Shown here: positions 27,049 through 36,859 of the stretch, in pieces
Layout of the letters: each line of letters opens with the position of its first letter
How positions within the stretch are numbered: position 1 is the first letter of the stretch
From: Lutispora saccharofermentans
Lineage (GTDB): Bacteria > Bacillota > Clostridia > Lutisporales > Lutisporaceae
Length of the DNA: 64,000 nucleotides
Direction of reading: 5' to 3'
Assembly: GCF_024363565.1 (NCBI RefSeq)
Contig: NZ_JAJEKE010000010.1
Span: 1 to 64,000, forward strand
Program-made: the position numbers and the translations under genes
The notes under the pieces: model-generated
The model's database searches: none
What the model was told of the DNA's origin: nothing
Seen by the model: only the letters and a program-made list of their open reading frames with translations

Positions 27049-27657
27049 CTAATCCCCTTCTATGCAGCGGCGCAAATACCCGGGCACTTCAGTCTCCGCA
27101 TCCATATTGATGGTTGTGACCTTTGCTCCCGCCGCCTCTGCCGCTTCCACCATGATCGATGAAGTAGAGGTGTAAAAAGATGTCCCAACTACCAGCAGCT
27201 CGTCAGCGGAGCTTATGAGGCTAATGGCCTCATGGTATTTTGCGATCATCTCTCCATAAAGAACAACCTCCGGCTTTAACAGTCCGTTGCATTGTGCGCA
27301 GTATATAGAATCGTCAATGCATGAAAAGTCATATTCCTTTCCGCATTTCATACAGAAAACATAATCCAGATTTCCATGCACTTCAATAACCTTTTTGCTT
27401 CCTGCTCTTTTATGGAGCCCGTCTATGTTCATAGTGACCACAGGTATATCATGATCGGCTATGGCTATGTGAGCTGCATTTGGCAGGGCTTTATCCACAT
27501 TCCTCTTCATCCCCTGCAGAACATCATAGAAATCCTTCGTATCGGACATGAAATAATCTAAGCTCAGCTTTTCTCTGATCCCATCCATATCCTGAAATGT
27601 AGGTATCCCGCTGGCTTTGGATATGCCGGCGCCGGTAAATGCAACAATCCTCTTCAT
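27049..27657 (-). CDS. Sirtuin (Sir2-type NAD-dependent deacylase)
   Basis: A 202-residue cytoplasmic sirtuin, shorter than the usual 235-250. Residues 8-17 are GAGISKASGI (NAD binding), NIDGLH (~78) replaces the common NIDxLH and carries the Gln/Asn-type site, HG in VEVHGN-like IEVHGN (~94) supplies the catalytic His, and two pairs FCMKCG and YCAQCN (~102-125) form the zinc ribbon. It removes acyl groups from lysines at the cost of NAD. The shortness comes mainly from the region after the first helix. Start ATG has AAAGGAGG. It stands alone. Confidence 0.88.
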   Translation of the reverse strand: MKRIVAFTGAGISKASGIPTFQDMDGIREKLSLDYFMSDTKDFYDVLQGMKRNVDKALPNAAHIAIADHDIPVVTMNIDGLHKRAGSKKVIEVHGNLDYVFCMKCGKEYDFSCIDDSIYCAQCNGLLKPEVVLYGEMIAKYHEAISLISSADELLVVGTSFYTSTSSIMVEAAEAAGAKVTTINMDAETEVPGYLRRCIEGD

Positions 27658-27939
27658 GGAATCCTCCTTTCCCAGGAAAATCTTTTCATTCCATCATATA
27701 TTAATATTTCAACACCTATGTATGACTTTCCTTTTCATTTATATATTATCATATATTTTGCTGTGAAAACTTATACTTTCTTTAGATATACGGAATAAAT
27801 ATGACCCTGCTGATATTTTTACAAATCAAACGATGAAAGCTTCTGATATTTGATAGCTTTTCCGAAAAAATGGGCTTTGTTTTTTGGATGAAAATCTACT
27901 AACATATATTTAGGAATCAGATTAGAGGTGTAATTTTTT

Positions 27940-28494
27940 ATGGAAACGGACGACCCCAGTAATGACCATAGCGATAAGAAAATCTTAAAGCTATGGGAGT
28001 ATAAAAAACAGATGACCATTCATATCATTGAAAAAACCCAAAAAGTAGGTTATATCAGGGGAGTATTGCTGGATGTAAGCAATATTTTCAATGAATTGAA
28101 AGGTGATGAAGCATTAAAAGTCTTGAAATTTGAGGACAAGGAAGATGAAGAAGAAATCAAAAGCTTCTTTGTGCAAGTGTTATCAAGAAATAAATCTGCA
28201 GGCACAGCCTTTTATATTACTGAACTGTTTATAGAAAAGGGATTCAGAGGCCAGGGCTTGGGTAAAAAGATTTTTCAAGTCCTTCCTGACTTCTTGCATG
28301 GCATCAGTAAAGAGATACTATATATCTATCTTATGCCCGGTCCCTTGGAGAAAATAGACGGTAAAGTAGAATATATAATGAACCCAAAAGACGAGAAAAT
28401 GGTTGCTTTAAAAAACAGGCTCATTAAGTTCTATGAATCAGTAGGATTCAGCAGAATCGAAGACACAGACTTCTTTAAAGAAAAGGTTTCTTAG
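27940..28494 (+). CDS. GNAT-like acetyltransferase
   Basis: A 184-residue protein. The middle has YITELFIEKGFRGQGLGKKI (~112-131), where RGQGLG is the acetyl-CoA pyrophosphate loop of GNAT enzymes, and the end has LIKFYESVGFSRIEDTDFF, the usual last strand-helix unit (FYESVGF). The first ~35 residues (ETDDPSNDHSDKK) are polar and may be a flexible extension. Start ATG lies 8 bases after AGAGGTG. Substrate is unknown. A hairpin terminator follows at once. Confidence 0.75.
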   Translation: METDDPSNDHSDKKILKLWEYKKQMTIHIIEKTQKVGYIRGVLLDVSNIFNELKGDEALKVLKFEDKEDEEEIKSFFVQVLSRNKSAGTAFYITELFIEKGFRGQGLGKKIFQVLPDFLHGISKEILYIYLMPGPLEKIDGKVEYIMNPKDEKMVALKNRLIKFYESVGFSRIEDTDFFKEKVS

Positions 28495-28524
28495 AGAGAT
28501 TCCATTTAATGGAATCTCTTTTCT
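28495..28524. terminator. Terminator between convergent genes
   Basis: AGAGATTCCA (28495-28504) pairs with TGGAATCTCT (28510-28519), followed by TTTTCT. It overlaps the last base before the GNAT stop and lies just after the minus gene's stop (28526), so it can serve both. Confidence 0.8.
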
Positions 28525-28525
28525 A

Positions 28526-29398
28526 TTATTGCGAAACCATCTTCAAAGCATTGGAAAACTTGCTCTCATCAATTATCCTTTCATCCATCAGCTCTCTTAT
28601 CATTTTTACGGCATATTCATATACAGTGTCATTGCTCTTAAGCTTCTTTATGATGGAGATAATCTTACCGGATTCATATTTGCCCAAAGCTATAATGAAT
28701 ATCAGCATGCTATTCTCATCTACAGCCGAATCAGCATTCAATATATTTAAAGCATTTATGGCCTCGGAGCCCTTTTCATAAGGTATATAGTTCTTCACAG
28801 TATCCGCCAGGTTTTTTCTGATAGTCCCCTCAGCAGTATTAAAAAGTGCTGCAGTTTTATATAAGTCAACTATTTTTAGAACTTCCAGCATTCTCAAAAG
28901 CGATTCTTGCGTCTCCGCCTTTAAATTTATGAAGTGTTTGTATATTACGGATTGCAGCCTTTCCTTTTGCTCATCATCCAGTTTTGAAGCCTTAAATTCG
29001 CCGGATAAGGTCGAAATAAAGACTTGAATATTTTTGGCGGTAAAGTATTCTTCCTTATATAATATGTTGTCTAAGACATATATCAAAAAATTATTCTCTC
29101 TCACCTGCATGATATAATTTATGATTTGGTTCTGGAATGAAGTATCTCCCCCTTCGTCTTTGATTATCTTTATTATTTCACTTATGGCATTTAGCCTGAA
29201 ATCATTGCTGTTAACAAACCCCTGGTCAAAAAAATCTTTGTTTCGGGAAACAATATATAAAGATGTAAAATCGCCCTTGATTGCATTGTCCTGTATTTCC
29301 GCTACAAACCCCTCTTTATCTTTAATCTTTTCCAATACTGTCGGCAAAATACTCTTTGCCTCTTTTTGTTGTAAATTAAATATCAATTCTAAATTCAT
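28526..29398 (-). CDS. Uncharacterised helical protein
   Basis: A 290-residue protein that I do not recognise. It looks all-helical, with repeated Leu/Ile-rich helices (KIVDLYKTAALFN, IIKIIKDEG, IISIIKKLKSND), perhaps HEAT-like. It has no signal peptide, membrane span or catalytic motif that I can see. Start ATG has GGAGGGTATGAAAA upstream, with GGAGGG 8 bases away. It is a single gene between two terminators/gaps. The 250 bases upstream (29399-29650) show nothing recognisable. Confidence 0.7.
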   Translation of the reverse strand: MNLELIFNLQQKEAKSILPTVLEKIKDKEGFVAEIQDNAIKGDFTSLYIVSRNKDFFDQGFVNSNDFRLNAISEIIKIIKDEGGDTSFQNQIINYIMQVRENNFLIYVLDNILYKEEYFTAKNIQVFISTLSGEFKASKLDDEQKERLQSVIYKHFINLKAETQESLLRMLEVLKIVDLYKTAALFNTAEGTIRKNLADTVKNYIPYEKGSEAINALNILNADSAVDENSMLIFIIALGKYESGKIISIIKKLKSNDTVYEYAVKMIRELMDERIIDESKFSNALKMVSQ

Positions 29399-29655
29399 TT
29401 TTCATACCCTCCACGTTTATCAATATTAAAAAAACAAGAGCCAGGCATACGGATATTGAGCTCCGCCTAACTCCTATATACTCAGCATAAGTTAAAATGT
29501 AATTCGCCTGCTGATTATATTATATCATATATTGCTTATATAGCCGAACCTATTGCACATATTACCTTTTTTAGTATTTATTTCTGCTGCTTTCCGGCGA
29601 TATCCGAATTTTTTTAAGGTATTGTCCATTTTGGCGTACATATGTAATTTGTAGC

Positions 29656-29684
29656 TTGACACAGCGCGTTAATCGTCATAAAAT
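29656..29684 (+). promoter_or_regulatory. Sigma-A promoter of the aspartate kinase gene
   Basis: TTGACA (29656-29661), 17-base spacer, TAAAAT (29679-29684). Transcription would begin near 29691, about 95 bases ahead of the TTG start. Confidence 0.75.
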
Positions 29685-29702
29685 AGAAAATAATGATTGG
29701 GA

Positions 29703-29747
29703 AGAGCCTATATAAGCTCTCATCCTATCCGGGATGGGTGCTTTTTA
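29703..29747 (+). promoter_or_regulatory. Leader hairpins with T-run before aspartate kinase (possible attenuator)
   Basis: Two small stems follow the promoter: AGAGC/GCTCT (29703-29720) and CATCC/GGATG or GGGTG (29721-29740), then TTTTT. This resembles a weak intrinsic terminator inside a leader. The leader is too short for a lysine riboswitch and lacks its conserved blocks. Confidence 0.4.
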
Positions 29748-29784
29748 TATTATTTTTAATTTGGATGTTTAGGGGGCAATTAAA

Positions 29785-31098
29785 TTGAAGAATATAATTG
29801 TAGCAAAATTCGGCGGCAGTTCTCTGGCCGACAGCCGGCAGTTTGCAAAAGTAAAAAAAATTGTGGAATCCGATGCCAGAAGGAGGTATATCATCCCTTC
29901 GGCACCCGGCAAGCGTGATAAAAAGGATCATAAGATCACAGATCTGCTTTATATGTGCCAGCAGCTTGCAGCTCACGAACTCAGCTTCGATGAGGTTTAT
30001 TGCATCATCGAAAAAAGATACAAGGATATATGCGAGGATCTAAATTTGCATTTCGGTATCGATGGTATTCTAAATGATGTTAAGGAAAAAATTCAACGTG
30101 GCGCCTCCAGGGATTATGCAGCAAGCCGGGGCGAATATTTGAATGCAATCATACTTTCTCATTATCTGAGCTATGAATTTATTGATGCTGCAGAATTAGT
30201 TCTATTCGATAAAAGAGGCAAGTTTGATTCGGAAGCCACTCAGAAAAAAGTGCAGTCCAGATTGGCAGGAGTATCTCACGCAATAATTCCCGGATTTTAT
30301 GGTTCGATGCCCGATGGCCAGATCAGGACCTTCTCCCGGGGAGGCTCTGATGTAACAGGCTCCATCGTCGCCAGAGGAGTAGAGGCAGAGCTTTATGAAA
30401 ACTGGACTGATGTATCAGGCTTTCTCATGGCAGATCCCCGTATCGTAAAAAATCCTAAGGGCATCGAAAGGATCACATATAAGGAGCTCAGAGAGCTATC
30501 CTATATGGGTGCTTCGGTGCTTCATGAGGAGGCCATTTTCCCAGCAAAGGAAGCAGGCATACCCATCAGCATAAAGAATACCAACTCCCCGGAAGATGCG
30601 GGCACGATGATACTCAACGATTTGTCTCCGGTCAGCTACTCAGGCACAATAACAGGAGTTGCCGGTAAAAAAGATTTCACTGTTATATCCATAGAAAAAA
30701 CCTTGATGGGAGCGGACAAAGGCTTTTTCCGCAAGCTTATGTCCATACTGGAGACCAATGATATCGCTGTGGAGCATATGCCCTCCGGAATAGATTCCGT
30801 ATCGTTGATTATTTCTGATTTAGAGCTGAATTCCAAGCTGGAAAAGGTGATGGAGGAAATACGCATTTACTGCAATCCCGATTCAATCATATGCTATCCC
30901 AATATGGCTCTAATTGCTGTGGTGGGAAGGGGTATGATAAAGACAAAGGGTATATCCGCCAGGGTTTTTACCGCTTTGGCCAGGGAGGGCATCAATATAA
31001 GGATGATCACCCAGGGCTCCAGCGAATTGAACATAATTGTAGGCATCGAGAATGCCGACTTCGAAAAAGCCATAAAGGCCATATACGAAGCTTTTTAA
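29785..31098 (+). CDS. Aspartate kinase
   Basis: A 437-residue monofunctional aspartate kinase, which makes 4-phospho-L-aspartate for Lys, Thr, Met and diaminopimelate synthesis. It starts VAKFGGSSLAD (residues 6-16, kinase lysine and phosphate loop), has RGEYLNA (~112), FSRGGSDVTGS (~184) and NWTDVSGF, and ends in two ACT domains (~300-437) for feedback control. The start is TTG at 29785, placed 8 bases after AGGGGGC. The gene has its own promoter and a leader with hairpins. It stands alone and is followed by a MITE-like repeat. Confidence 0.92.
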   Translation: MKNIIVAKFGGSSLADSRQFAKVKKIVESDARRRYIIPSAPGKRDKKDHKITDLLYMCQQLAAHELSFDEVYCIIEKRYKDICEDLNLHFGIDGILNDVKEKIQRGASRDYAASRGEYLNAIILSHYLSYEFIDAAELVLFDKRGKFDSEATQKKVQSRLAGVSHAIIPGFYGSMPDGQIRTFSRGGSDVTGSIVARGVEAELYENWTDVSGFLMADPRIVKNPKGIERITYKELRELSYMGASVLHEEAIFPAKEAGIPISIKNTNSPEDAGTMILNDLSPVSYSGTITGVAGKKDFTVISIEKTLMGADKGFFRKLMSILETNDIAVEHMPSGIDSVSLIISDLELNSKLEKVMEEIRIYCNPDSIICYPNMALIAVVGRGMIKTKGISARVFTALAREGINIRMITQGSSELNIIVGIENADFEKAIKAIYEAF

Positions 31099-31100
31099 GC

Positions 31101-31373
31101 TAAAGGGAGTGTCGCAAAACTCCAATTTTGTCATTGTTATGAAAGACCGGCTTTCTTGTCATCCTGAGGGCTGCGCCCGAAGGATCTAATTTGAGATTCT
31201 TCGAGCTGTGCTCTCAGAATGACCAGATATGTTTTCGTTTATCGTGGTGTGGGTAACGCGTAGTAGTTCTGAGCACAGCGAAGAATCTTTAAGACATTGC
31301 AATAAAAAGATTCTTCAGTCGCTTTGCTCCTTCGTAATGACAAGTTGATTGCATTATGCAACAGCCCCTTTAT
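31101..31373. repeat. MITE-like element containing dispersed repeat, copy B
   Basis: Ends TAAAGGGAGTGTCGCAAAA (31101-31119) and the complement of 31354-31373 (ATAAAGGGGCTGTTGCATAA) form imperfect terminal inverted repeats. Inside, 31132-31262 matches the repeat at 13139-13270, and a further stretch repeats its own parts (GAAGAATCTTTAAGAC, AGATTCTTCAGTCGCTTTGCTCC). It fills the gap between two convergent genes and has no coding capacity. Confidence 0.7.
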
Positions 31374-31376
31374 ATT

Positions 31377-32507
31377 TTATGCTCTTCTGTTTATACTGTA
31401 TATCCTCATAGCATTTTCCGCAGCTTTTTCGATCAGATAAGAAGCATTTTCTACGGCCTCGCTCAGCTTCATAGGCCTGTTCACTATATCTATTACCGCA
31501 TTTATGCCATGTTCATATACCTTTTCATAATCTTCTCCAACACTGCCTACTATGGCTATGACAGGGACATTGTACTTCATAGCCCTTTTGCCCACACCTA
31601 CAGGCACCTTGCCGAATATAGACTGCCCATCTATCTTCCCTTCTCCCGTTATGACTAAATCCGAGCCTTTTAAATGTCCATCTATGCCGATCAGATCGAG
31701 AACTGTCTCTATGCCTCTGCAAAGCTTGGCGTTGAGCATGGCAATAAGCCCTGCTCCAAGGCCTCCCGCAGCTCCGGAGCCGGGAATATTCAATATATCC
31801 TTATGCAGCCTTTCTTTTATCACATCCGCATAGTGCAGCAAATTATTGTCAAGGGTCTTTATCATTTCCTTATCTGCACCCTTCTGAGGCCCGTAGACAT
31901 TGGATGCTCCCTTCTCACCGCACAGTGGATTTGTTACATCTGATATTATTATTATTTCTGTATTCTTAATGCGAGGGTCAAGATTTTTTATATCGATATC
32001 GTATAATTTGCTCAATTCGCCTCCCCCGCTTCCAAGCTCATTTCCGGCTTTGTCGGTAAAGGATACGCCCAGAGCTTGAGCCATCCCCAAGCCTCCGTCA
32101 TTTGTAGCACTGCCGCCTATGCCGATATATATCCTTCTGCAGCCTGAGTCCAATGCCCCTTTTATAAGCTGGCCCGTCCCAAAGGTAGTGGTTATGAGAG
32201 GATTTCTCTCCTCTTCCTTAAGGAGGGTGATACCGGAAGCAGCAGCCATTTCTATCACTGCAGCATCACCTATCACACCGTATTTTGCGTTTATACTTCT
32301 TCCCAGGGGGTCAGACACGACCATATGCCCATAGCTTCCCCCTCTTGCATCCACCAGCGCATCTACGGTGCCTTCCCCTCCGTCGGCTATGATCATTTTC
32401 ACAATTTCGGCTTCCATTACATTTTTGATGCCCTTCTCTATGGCACCGGCAACCTCGCCGCTGTTCAAGCTGCCTTTATATGAGTCTGATGCTATAACTA
32501 TTTTCAT
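31377..32507 (-). CDS. Glycerate kinase
   Basis: A 376-residue kinase of the GarK/GlxK family that phosphorylates D-glycerate. It begins MKIVIASDSYKGSLNS, and has IADGGEGTVDAL, GIGGSATNDGGLGMAQALG (~132-150) and GEGKIDGQS (~290), which are the family blocks for ATP and glycerate. I chose ATG 32507; a TTG at 32510 is also possible. It would act after the D-2-hydroxyacid dehydrogenase at 13309 if that enzyme makes glycerate, although the genes are 17 kb apart. Normal length. Confidence 0.92.
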   Translation of the reverse strand: MKIVIASDSYKGSLNSGEVAGAIEKGIKNVMEAEIVKMIIADGGEGTVDALVDARGGSYGHMVVSDPLGRSINAKYGVIGDAAVIEMAAASGITLLKEEERNPLITTTFGTGQLIKGALDSGCRRIYIGIGGSATNDGGLGMAQALGVSFTDKAGNELGSGGGELSKLYDIDIKNLDPRIKNTEIIIISDVTNPLCGEKGASNVYGPQKGADKEMIKTLDNNLLHYADVIKERLHKDILNIPGSGAAGGLGAGLIAMLNAKLCRGIETVLDLIGIDGHLKGSDLVITGEGKIDGQSIFGKVPVGVGKRAMKYNVPVIAIVGSVGEDYEKVYEHGINAVIDIVNRPMKLSEAVENASYLIEKAAENAMRIYSINRRA

Positions 32508-32648
32508 CAATCCCGCCTCTTTTCGCTTAATCGTTTATTATCTCTAATAATAACAAAAAATTATAACGAGGCAAAGATTTCCCCCATCTCTGCAAGTATC
32601 GATTTTAATACGCAGGTGTAAGGTATAAATACCCTGCCTCTATAGGTT

Positions 32649-33362
32649 TTATAAATTCATAGCTGCTCCATTCATCTTCAGCCACAGCTTTCGCTCTTCA
32701 TAATCCGGCAATATGCTCTTCACCAGACTCCAGAAATTCTTGGAATGATCCATATGTATAAGGTGGCACATTTCATGGACTATGATATAGTCCATCACAT
32801 TCAGCGGCGCCATGATGATCCTCCAATTAAAAAGCAGAACTCTTTTAGAGGTGCAGCTGCCCCATCTCTTCTTTTGCTCTTTTACCTTTATCTGTGCAGG
32901 TGTAATATTGAAGAAAGGCTGATAATACTCTATTCTCTCGCAGATTTTTTCCTTGGCTTTATCCTTGTACCAGTCTGTTAACGCTGACTTTATTAGTTCT
33001 TCGCCTTTAGCACCGGTATAAACACAGAGGCTGCCATTTTCCAGCTTGGCCACGGGTTTCCTATATGCTTCATCATATATAATCTTAAGCGGATATTCTG
33101 CCCCCATATATAAGAAAGTTTCACCGTCTACATATTGCCTGTTCCTTTTTTGACCTTCCAAATGCTTTATCTCAGATAGTTTTTGTACTATCCATTTTGC
33201 CTTTGATTTAACGATTTCCAAAACTCTATCTTCTCCGACACCTACCGGAGCTTTTATATTTATAACTCCTGGCGGAGCTATTCTGATACCCAAGGTTTTT
33301 CTCTTTTTGTACTCTACCTCAAACTCAATTGTCTGTGTGCCATATTCAACGCTTAATTTCAT
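32649..33362 (-). CDS. YgjP-like (DUF45) metal-dependent hydrolase
   Basis: A 237-residue cytoplasmic protein with the zinc motif HEMCHLIHMDHS (His-Glu-x2-His at ~196) and the upstream RWGSCTSKR and NWRIIMAPLNVMDYI blocks of the YgjP/SprT-like family. E. coli YgjP is a metalloprotein often found near type I restriction systems or in stress loci; its substrate is not settled. I chose the ATG at 33362 with AAAGG ahead; the frame's earlier TTG (33368) is less likely. A type I restriction operon is in this window but 4 kb away. Confidence 0.85.
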   Translation of the reverse strand: MKLSVEYGTQTIEFEVEYKKRKTLGIRIAPPGVINIKAPVGVGEDRVLEIVKSKAKWIVQKLSEIKHLEGQKRNRQYVDGETFLYMGAEYPLKIIYDEAYRKPVAKLENGSLCVYTGAKGEELIKSALTDWYKDKAKEKICERIEYYQPFFNITPAQIKVKEQKKRWGSCTSKRVLLFNWRIIMAPLNVMDYIIVHEMCHLIHMDHSKNFWSLVKSILPDYEERKLWLKMNGAAMNL

Positions 33363-33640
33363 TCTCAAATTCCTTTCGGCAGCTTCATAATTGCATCAAT
33401 AATCTTTGTAGTCTTCATATTCCTGCTTTTTCAAGCAATTTATGCTTATTTTATTATAGCATAAAAGCCGGATAGATAATGGGGTATTAAACTAAGATAA
33501 CACCCCGAGGAAAAAATCCAGAGATGTTATCTCAATAAGGACAAGTCTATATAGTATATTTTGTTAGTGAAAGATTTCTGCTGCAAAGCAGGGGGCTACT
33601 ATTGCAGCTTTGTCCTATTAATCATTCAACATCATAGGAT

Positions 33641-33961
33641 TTAGAATATAAATCTGGGTCTGAAAGCTCGTCTAAGAAGCAATAGAAGAAGGATGGCACC
33701 TAACAATCCCCTAAATCCCTGATTTCCATATCCTAAATAACTGCCGCTCATATCATATAAATTGTATCCTCTGTACTGCCCTATAGGCATACCATCCATT
33801 GTATAAACATATCCATCACCTACATATGCCATAGGAACTCTATATGCATCGTATATCATAGAACCATCGGTGTAGCCAGCAATACGGTTGTCTCCATCAT
33901 AGATAACATCTTCATCAACATAGCCATATACTCTGCCTCGGGAATCGTATACTCTTTCCAA
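33641..33961 (-). CDS. Tyr/Gly-rich small protein, possibly 4-fold beta flower family
   Basis: A 106-residue protein with a TTG start (33961) and GAAGGGGGTG upstream. It shows repeated short beta-turn units (VYDSRGRVYGYVDED, VIYDGDNRIAGYTDG, MIYDAYRVPMAYV, DGYVYTMDGMPIGQYRGY), which resembles proteins called 4-fold beta flower. The C-terminal GLLGAILLLLLLRRAFRPRF is a single hydrophobic segment with a basic tail, so it may be anchored in the membrane by its C-terminus. Function unknown. Upstream 33962-34255 holds nothing I recognise. Downstream 33369-33640 has small inverted repeats (AGGACAA/TTGTCCT; GATAACA/TGTTATC) of unknown meaning. Confidence 0.6.
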   Translation of the reverse strand: MERVYDSRGRVYGYVDEDVIYDGDNRIAGYTDGSMIYDAYRVPMAYVGDGYVYTMDGMPIGQYRGYNLYDMSGSYLGYGNQGFRGLLGAILLLLLLRRAFRPRFIF

Positions 33962-34255
33962 AGTATCACCCCCTTCTCCTTAATATTTATTCCCCTGTTA
34001 TTATATATGTAGCATGGCCATTTTTTGTTATCAAAACTTTGTACACACTATAACATCCTCCTTATCCATATCACATGACAATATTGTCTCCCCTTAGTCC
34101 AGCAATCCTTCTAAATATTTCAACGAAGTTTCCGTCCTCGATAAAGGGAAAACCACTTGCCCCATTTTTCATGCAATAATGCTTTTCTGCTGCTCTGGCC
34201 TTAGCAGTAATCTCCCTTCAATAAAAACTTTATACAATCCTATACTTTTTTCTGC

Positions 34256-34711
34256 ATGGGATTTGAAAAAGCTGTAGACAGCCTTTTTATTAAGCCAAAT
34301 ACAGACATTTATATTACAGGCTCCAATGCTTATATGCTGTCCGGTGAGCTTGCTACACTGCTGTCAGGGCGATACATTACCGTGGATATGCTGCCTCTTT
34401 CATTCAAAGAATACTGTGAAGCTGTTGATGGAAATAGAAAAAGCACACGAGAAAACTTCAATGATTATCTTCATTTTGGCTCCTTCCCTTATGTAGCAAT
34501 GCTTGAGCGCAATGAAGCTGTCATAACCCCTTACATCGATGGAATTTACAACACTATTCTTATAAAGGATGTAGCAAAACGTGAATCGGAGCCATTGGAG
34601 AAAATTCCGGATCATTATCCTAAGATCCTTTTAACACTGGATGAAATCGGAGCCGGAACAAACTATAACGGAATCCGTCATCTGAACTTGATGGATTGGC
34701 TGCTTAGATAA
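34256..34711 (+). pseudogene. Remnant of AAA+/DUF4143 ATPase
   Basis: The frame keeps parts of a DUF4143-type ATPase: SLFIKPNTDIYITGSNAY-like sensor segment, LLSGRYITVDMLPLSFKEY, then a sharp jump after DVAKRESEP to KIPDHYPKILLTLDE and GIRHLNLMDWLL, which is the very C-terminus of the family. The N-terminal third with Walker A and most of the DUF4143 domain are missing, and no ribosome binding site precedes the first ATG. Thus this is a gene with an N-terminal loss and an internal in-frame deletion. Confidence 0.8.
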
Positions 34712-34891
34712 CTGCTCAGCTTTTAGAGCAGTATAAATAAGCATAGCGGTTTTTCCGGCACCTTTCTCACCAGTTAAATAGTACCGTTCTCCATCAAGTA
34801 AGCTATCAATACCAAAGACCTTAATATATAATTCATCAAATATTTGTATATCTAAATCTTTATAAACATAACATTGCAATAAAAAAAGCAT
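34712..34891 (-). pseudogene. Fragment of a P-loop ATPase
   Basis: A short minus-strand frame with GERYYLTGEKGAGKTAML, a clear Walker A motif, followed by YTALKAEQLS and then antisense sequence of the neighbouring remnant. The frame has no good start or end of its own. It is a broken piece of a second ATPase gene that meets the first remnant tail to tail. Which family it came from is not clear. Confidence 0.6.
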
Positions 34892-35072
34892 AATATTACC
34901 TAACCGGCAATGTTATACTTTAACTTATTACTTTCTATTAAACACTTTTAAGTGTTATAGAAACCATATCAGAAAGTTTTTTATTAAAAAGATTTAAGAT
35001 TCCGGGTACTAAGGTTATATCGAAATTGTAAACGAAATGTATCAATTTGAGAAATTATTTAAATTATATACA

Positions 35073-35102
35073 GAAACGGGCGGCCATTCGGCTGCCCGTT
35101 TC
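35073..35102 (-). terminator. Terminator of the chemoreceptor gene
   Basis: GAAACGGGC (35073-35081) and GCCCGTTTC (35094-35102) form a perfect 9-base stem 14 bases after the chemoreceptor stop; the run after it on the minus strand is TGTATATAATTT. Confidence 0.7.
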
Positions 35103-35116
35103 ATAGTTGTCAATGC

Positions 35117-36859
35117 TTATATTTTAAACTTCATAATTGCACTTCTTAGTTCCTGAGCCATTTGAGACAGATTTTCACTGGCGGTTGCAATATTCTCCAT
35201 AGATGCAGCCTGTTCTTCTATAGATGCTGTTACTTCCTGGGTAGCTGCAGAATTTTCCTCTGCAATGGCAGATAAATTTTGTAAATTAGCCAATATTTCA
35301 TTTTTCATGTCATACATTTCTTTCCCTGAAGCATCTAATTTCAGTATAGCATTTTGAGATTCTTTCATAGCTTTTTCTATGAGTTTATATCGCTCATTGC
35401 TTTGTTTAACACTTTGGGTCTGCTGGTTTTTGATTTCAGATATACGTCCCATTGTATCTACTGCATTTCGTGAATTCATTTGCAGTTCATTTACGATTTC
35501 TTCGATGACACGTGTGGAATCTGCCGATTGATTGGACATCTTTTTAATCTCATCCGATACCACTGCAAATCCTTTTCCCGCTTCGCCCGCTCTGGCTGCT
35601 TCTATGGCGGCATTTAGGGCTAATAAATTTGTTTGCTCTGCAATAGAAGCAATAAAGTTACTTGCCTCGCTTATTTTATTTGAGCTATCATTTGTTTTTA
35701 GGATCACATCAGAAATATTCTTACTGGCTACATTGTTTTCTTCCGTGATCTTAGAAAGATTTTCAATTTCAGCGAGTCCTTCATTTACAGCTTCCATAAC
35801 CTCGCCCACAGTGTTGTTTATATTTCTTGCATATTCCAAATCATTATCTATAATATTTCCCAGCAATACTGCCCTTGAAGCACCTTTTTCCGTATTTTGC
35901 GCTTGATCTGCTGCTCCGTTGGCTACCTCTTCTACGGTTTTTGACACTTCCTCTATTGCAGTAGCCGCTTCTTGAGAGTTTGCAGTAATTTCCTGCGAGG
36001 TTGCTGCCAATTGTTCGGAAAAAGTACTGATTTTCCCTATAATACTTCTAAAGCTGTCTGCAATACTATGTAATGCCTGAGCCAAATCCCCAAATTCGTC
36101 TTTTCGCTTCAAATCCTTCTGGGATACATCGTTTCGGAGGTCTAAATTTGCAAGCTCCTTTGAGTATTCTACAGCATTCATAACAGGTTTTGAAATGCTG
36201 CCGGAAAATATTAGGCCTACAACAAAGATTATTACAACAAACATCATAAGTGTTATAATGCTTATATTCTTGAACTTGTTAAGTCCCAGATAAACGCTTT
36301 CAACATCATAGTCAACGCCTATAAAGCCTACAACTGCGCCCTGATCATCCTTCAAGGGATAATACGAGCTGATAAATGAACCCCATCCTTCCTCGTAGTG
36401 AATCTTTTCAGCAATATATGGTTCACCGCTCCAGGCCTTTTCTTTTTCCGGTGTAGGTTCTTCAGCATCTCCAATATGTGATATTTCCTCAATGGGAGAG
36501 CCGTCAACCACATACATAAATTTGCCTTCATCATTTTTTCTCATGGTAAAGAGGTATTTAGCTCCGCTTATCTCCCTAATATATTCAAGATTTTTTCTCA
36601 TTTGAATATATGAGGTCTTGCTTTCATCTTCTACTTTCTTCAACTTAATAAACTCATCAATATTAATTGTTTTGCCGGCCTCTTCCACTGTTTTATATGC
36701 CCGGTCTGCCGCCTCTTTTGTTACCATCTTATCGCATTGCCAATATAGTATAGCCGAAAGCAAAGTAGTAATTGACAACACAATAATTATGAAAAATATG
36801 GTGATTTTTGCTTTGATGCTTCTTCTAACAGATAATTTTGATTTCCATAAATTTCTCAT
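35117..36859 (-). CDS. Methyl-accepting chemotaxis protein
   Basis: A 580-residue membrane chemoreceptor. Transmembrane segment 1 is at ~18-45 and segment 2 at ~195-218, with an extracytoplasmic Cache-like sensor between ([32 protein letters not shown]). A HAMP domain (~219-270) and the signalling coiled coil follow; its hairpin tip [16 protein letters not shown] (~410) binds CheA/CheW. The sensor segment resembles those that bind small organic ligands but the ligand is unknown. I chose ATG 36859, 6 bases after AAGGAG; the ATG at 36874 itself overlaps this site. No other chemotaxis genes are in the window. Confidence 0.92.
   Translation of the reverse strand: MRNLWKSKLSVRRSIKAKITIFFIIIVLSITTLLSAILYWQCDKMVTKEAADRAYKTVEEAGKTINIDEFIKLKKVEDESKTSYIQMRKNLEYIREISGAKYLFTMRKNDEGKFMYVVDGSPIEEISHIGDAEEPTPEKEKAWSGEPYIAEKIHYEEGWGSFISSYYPLKDDQGAVVGFIGVDYDVESVYLGLNKFKNISIITLMMFVVIIFVVGLIFSGSISKPVMNAVEYSKELANLDLRNDVSQKDLKRKDEFGDLAQALHSIADSFRSIIGKISTFSEQLAATSQEITANSQEAATAIEEVSKTVEEVANGAADQAQNTEKGASRAVLLGNIIDNDLEYARNINNTVGEVMEAVNEGLAEIENLSKITEENNVASKNISDVILKTNDSSNKISEASNFIASIAEQTNLLALNAAIEAARAGEAGKGFAVVSDEIKKMSNQSADSTRVIEEIVNELQMNSRNAVDTMGRISEIKNQQTQSVKQSNERYKLIEKAMKESQNAILKLDASGKEMYDMKNEILANLQNLSAIAEENSAATQEVTASIEEQAASMENIATASENLSQMAQELRSAIMKFKI

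Noticed and set aside
29703..29747. Lysine riboswitch before aspartate kinase
   Set aside because: The leader is too short and lacks the conserved L-box blocks.
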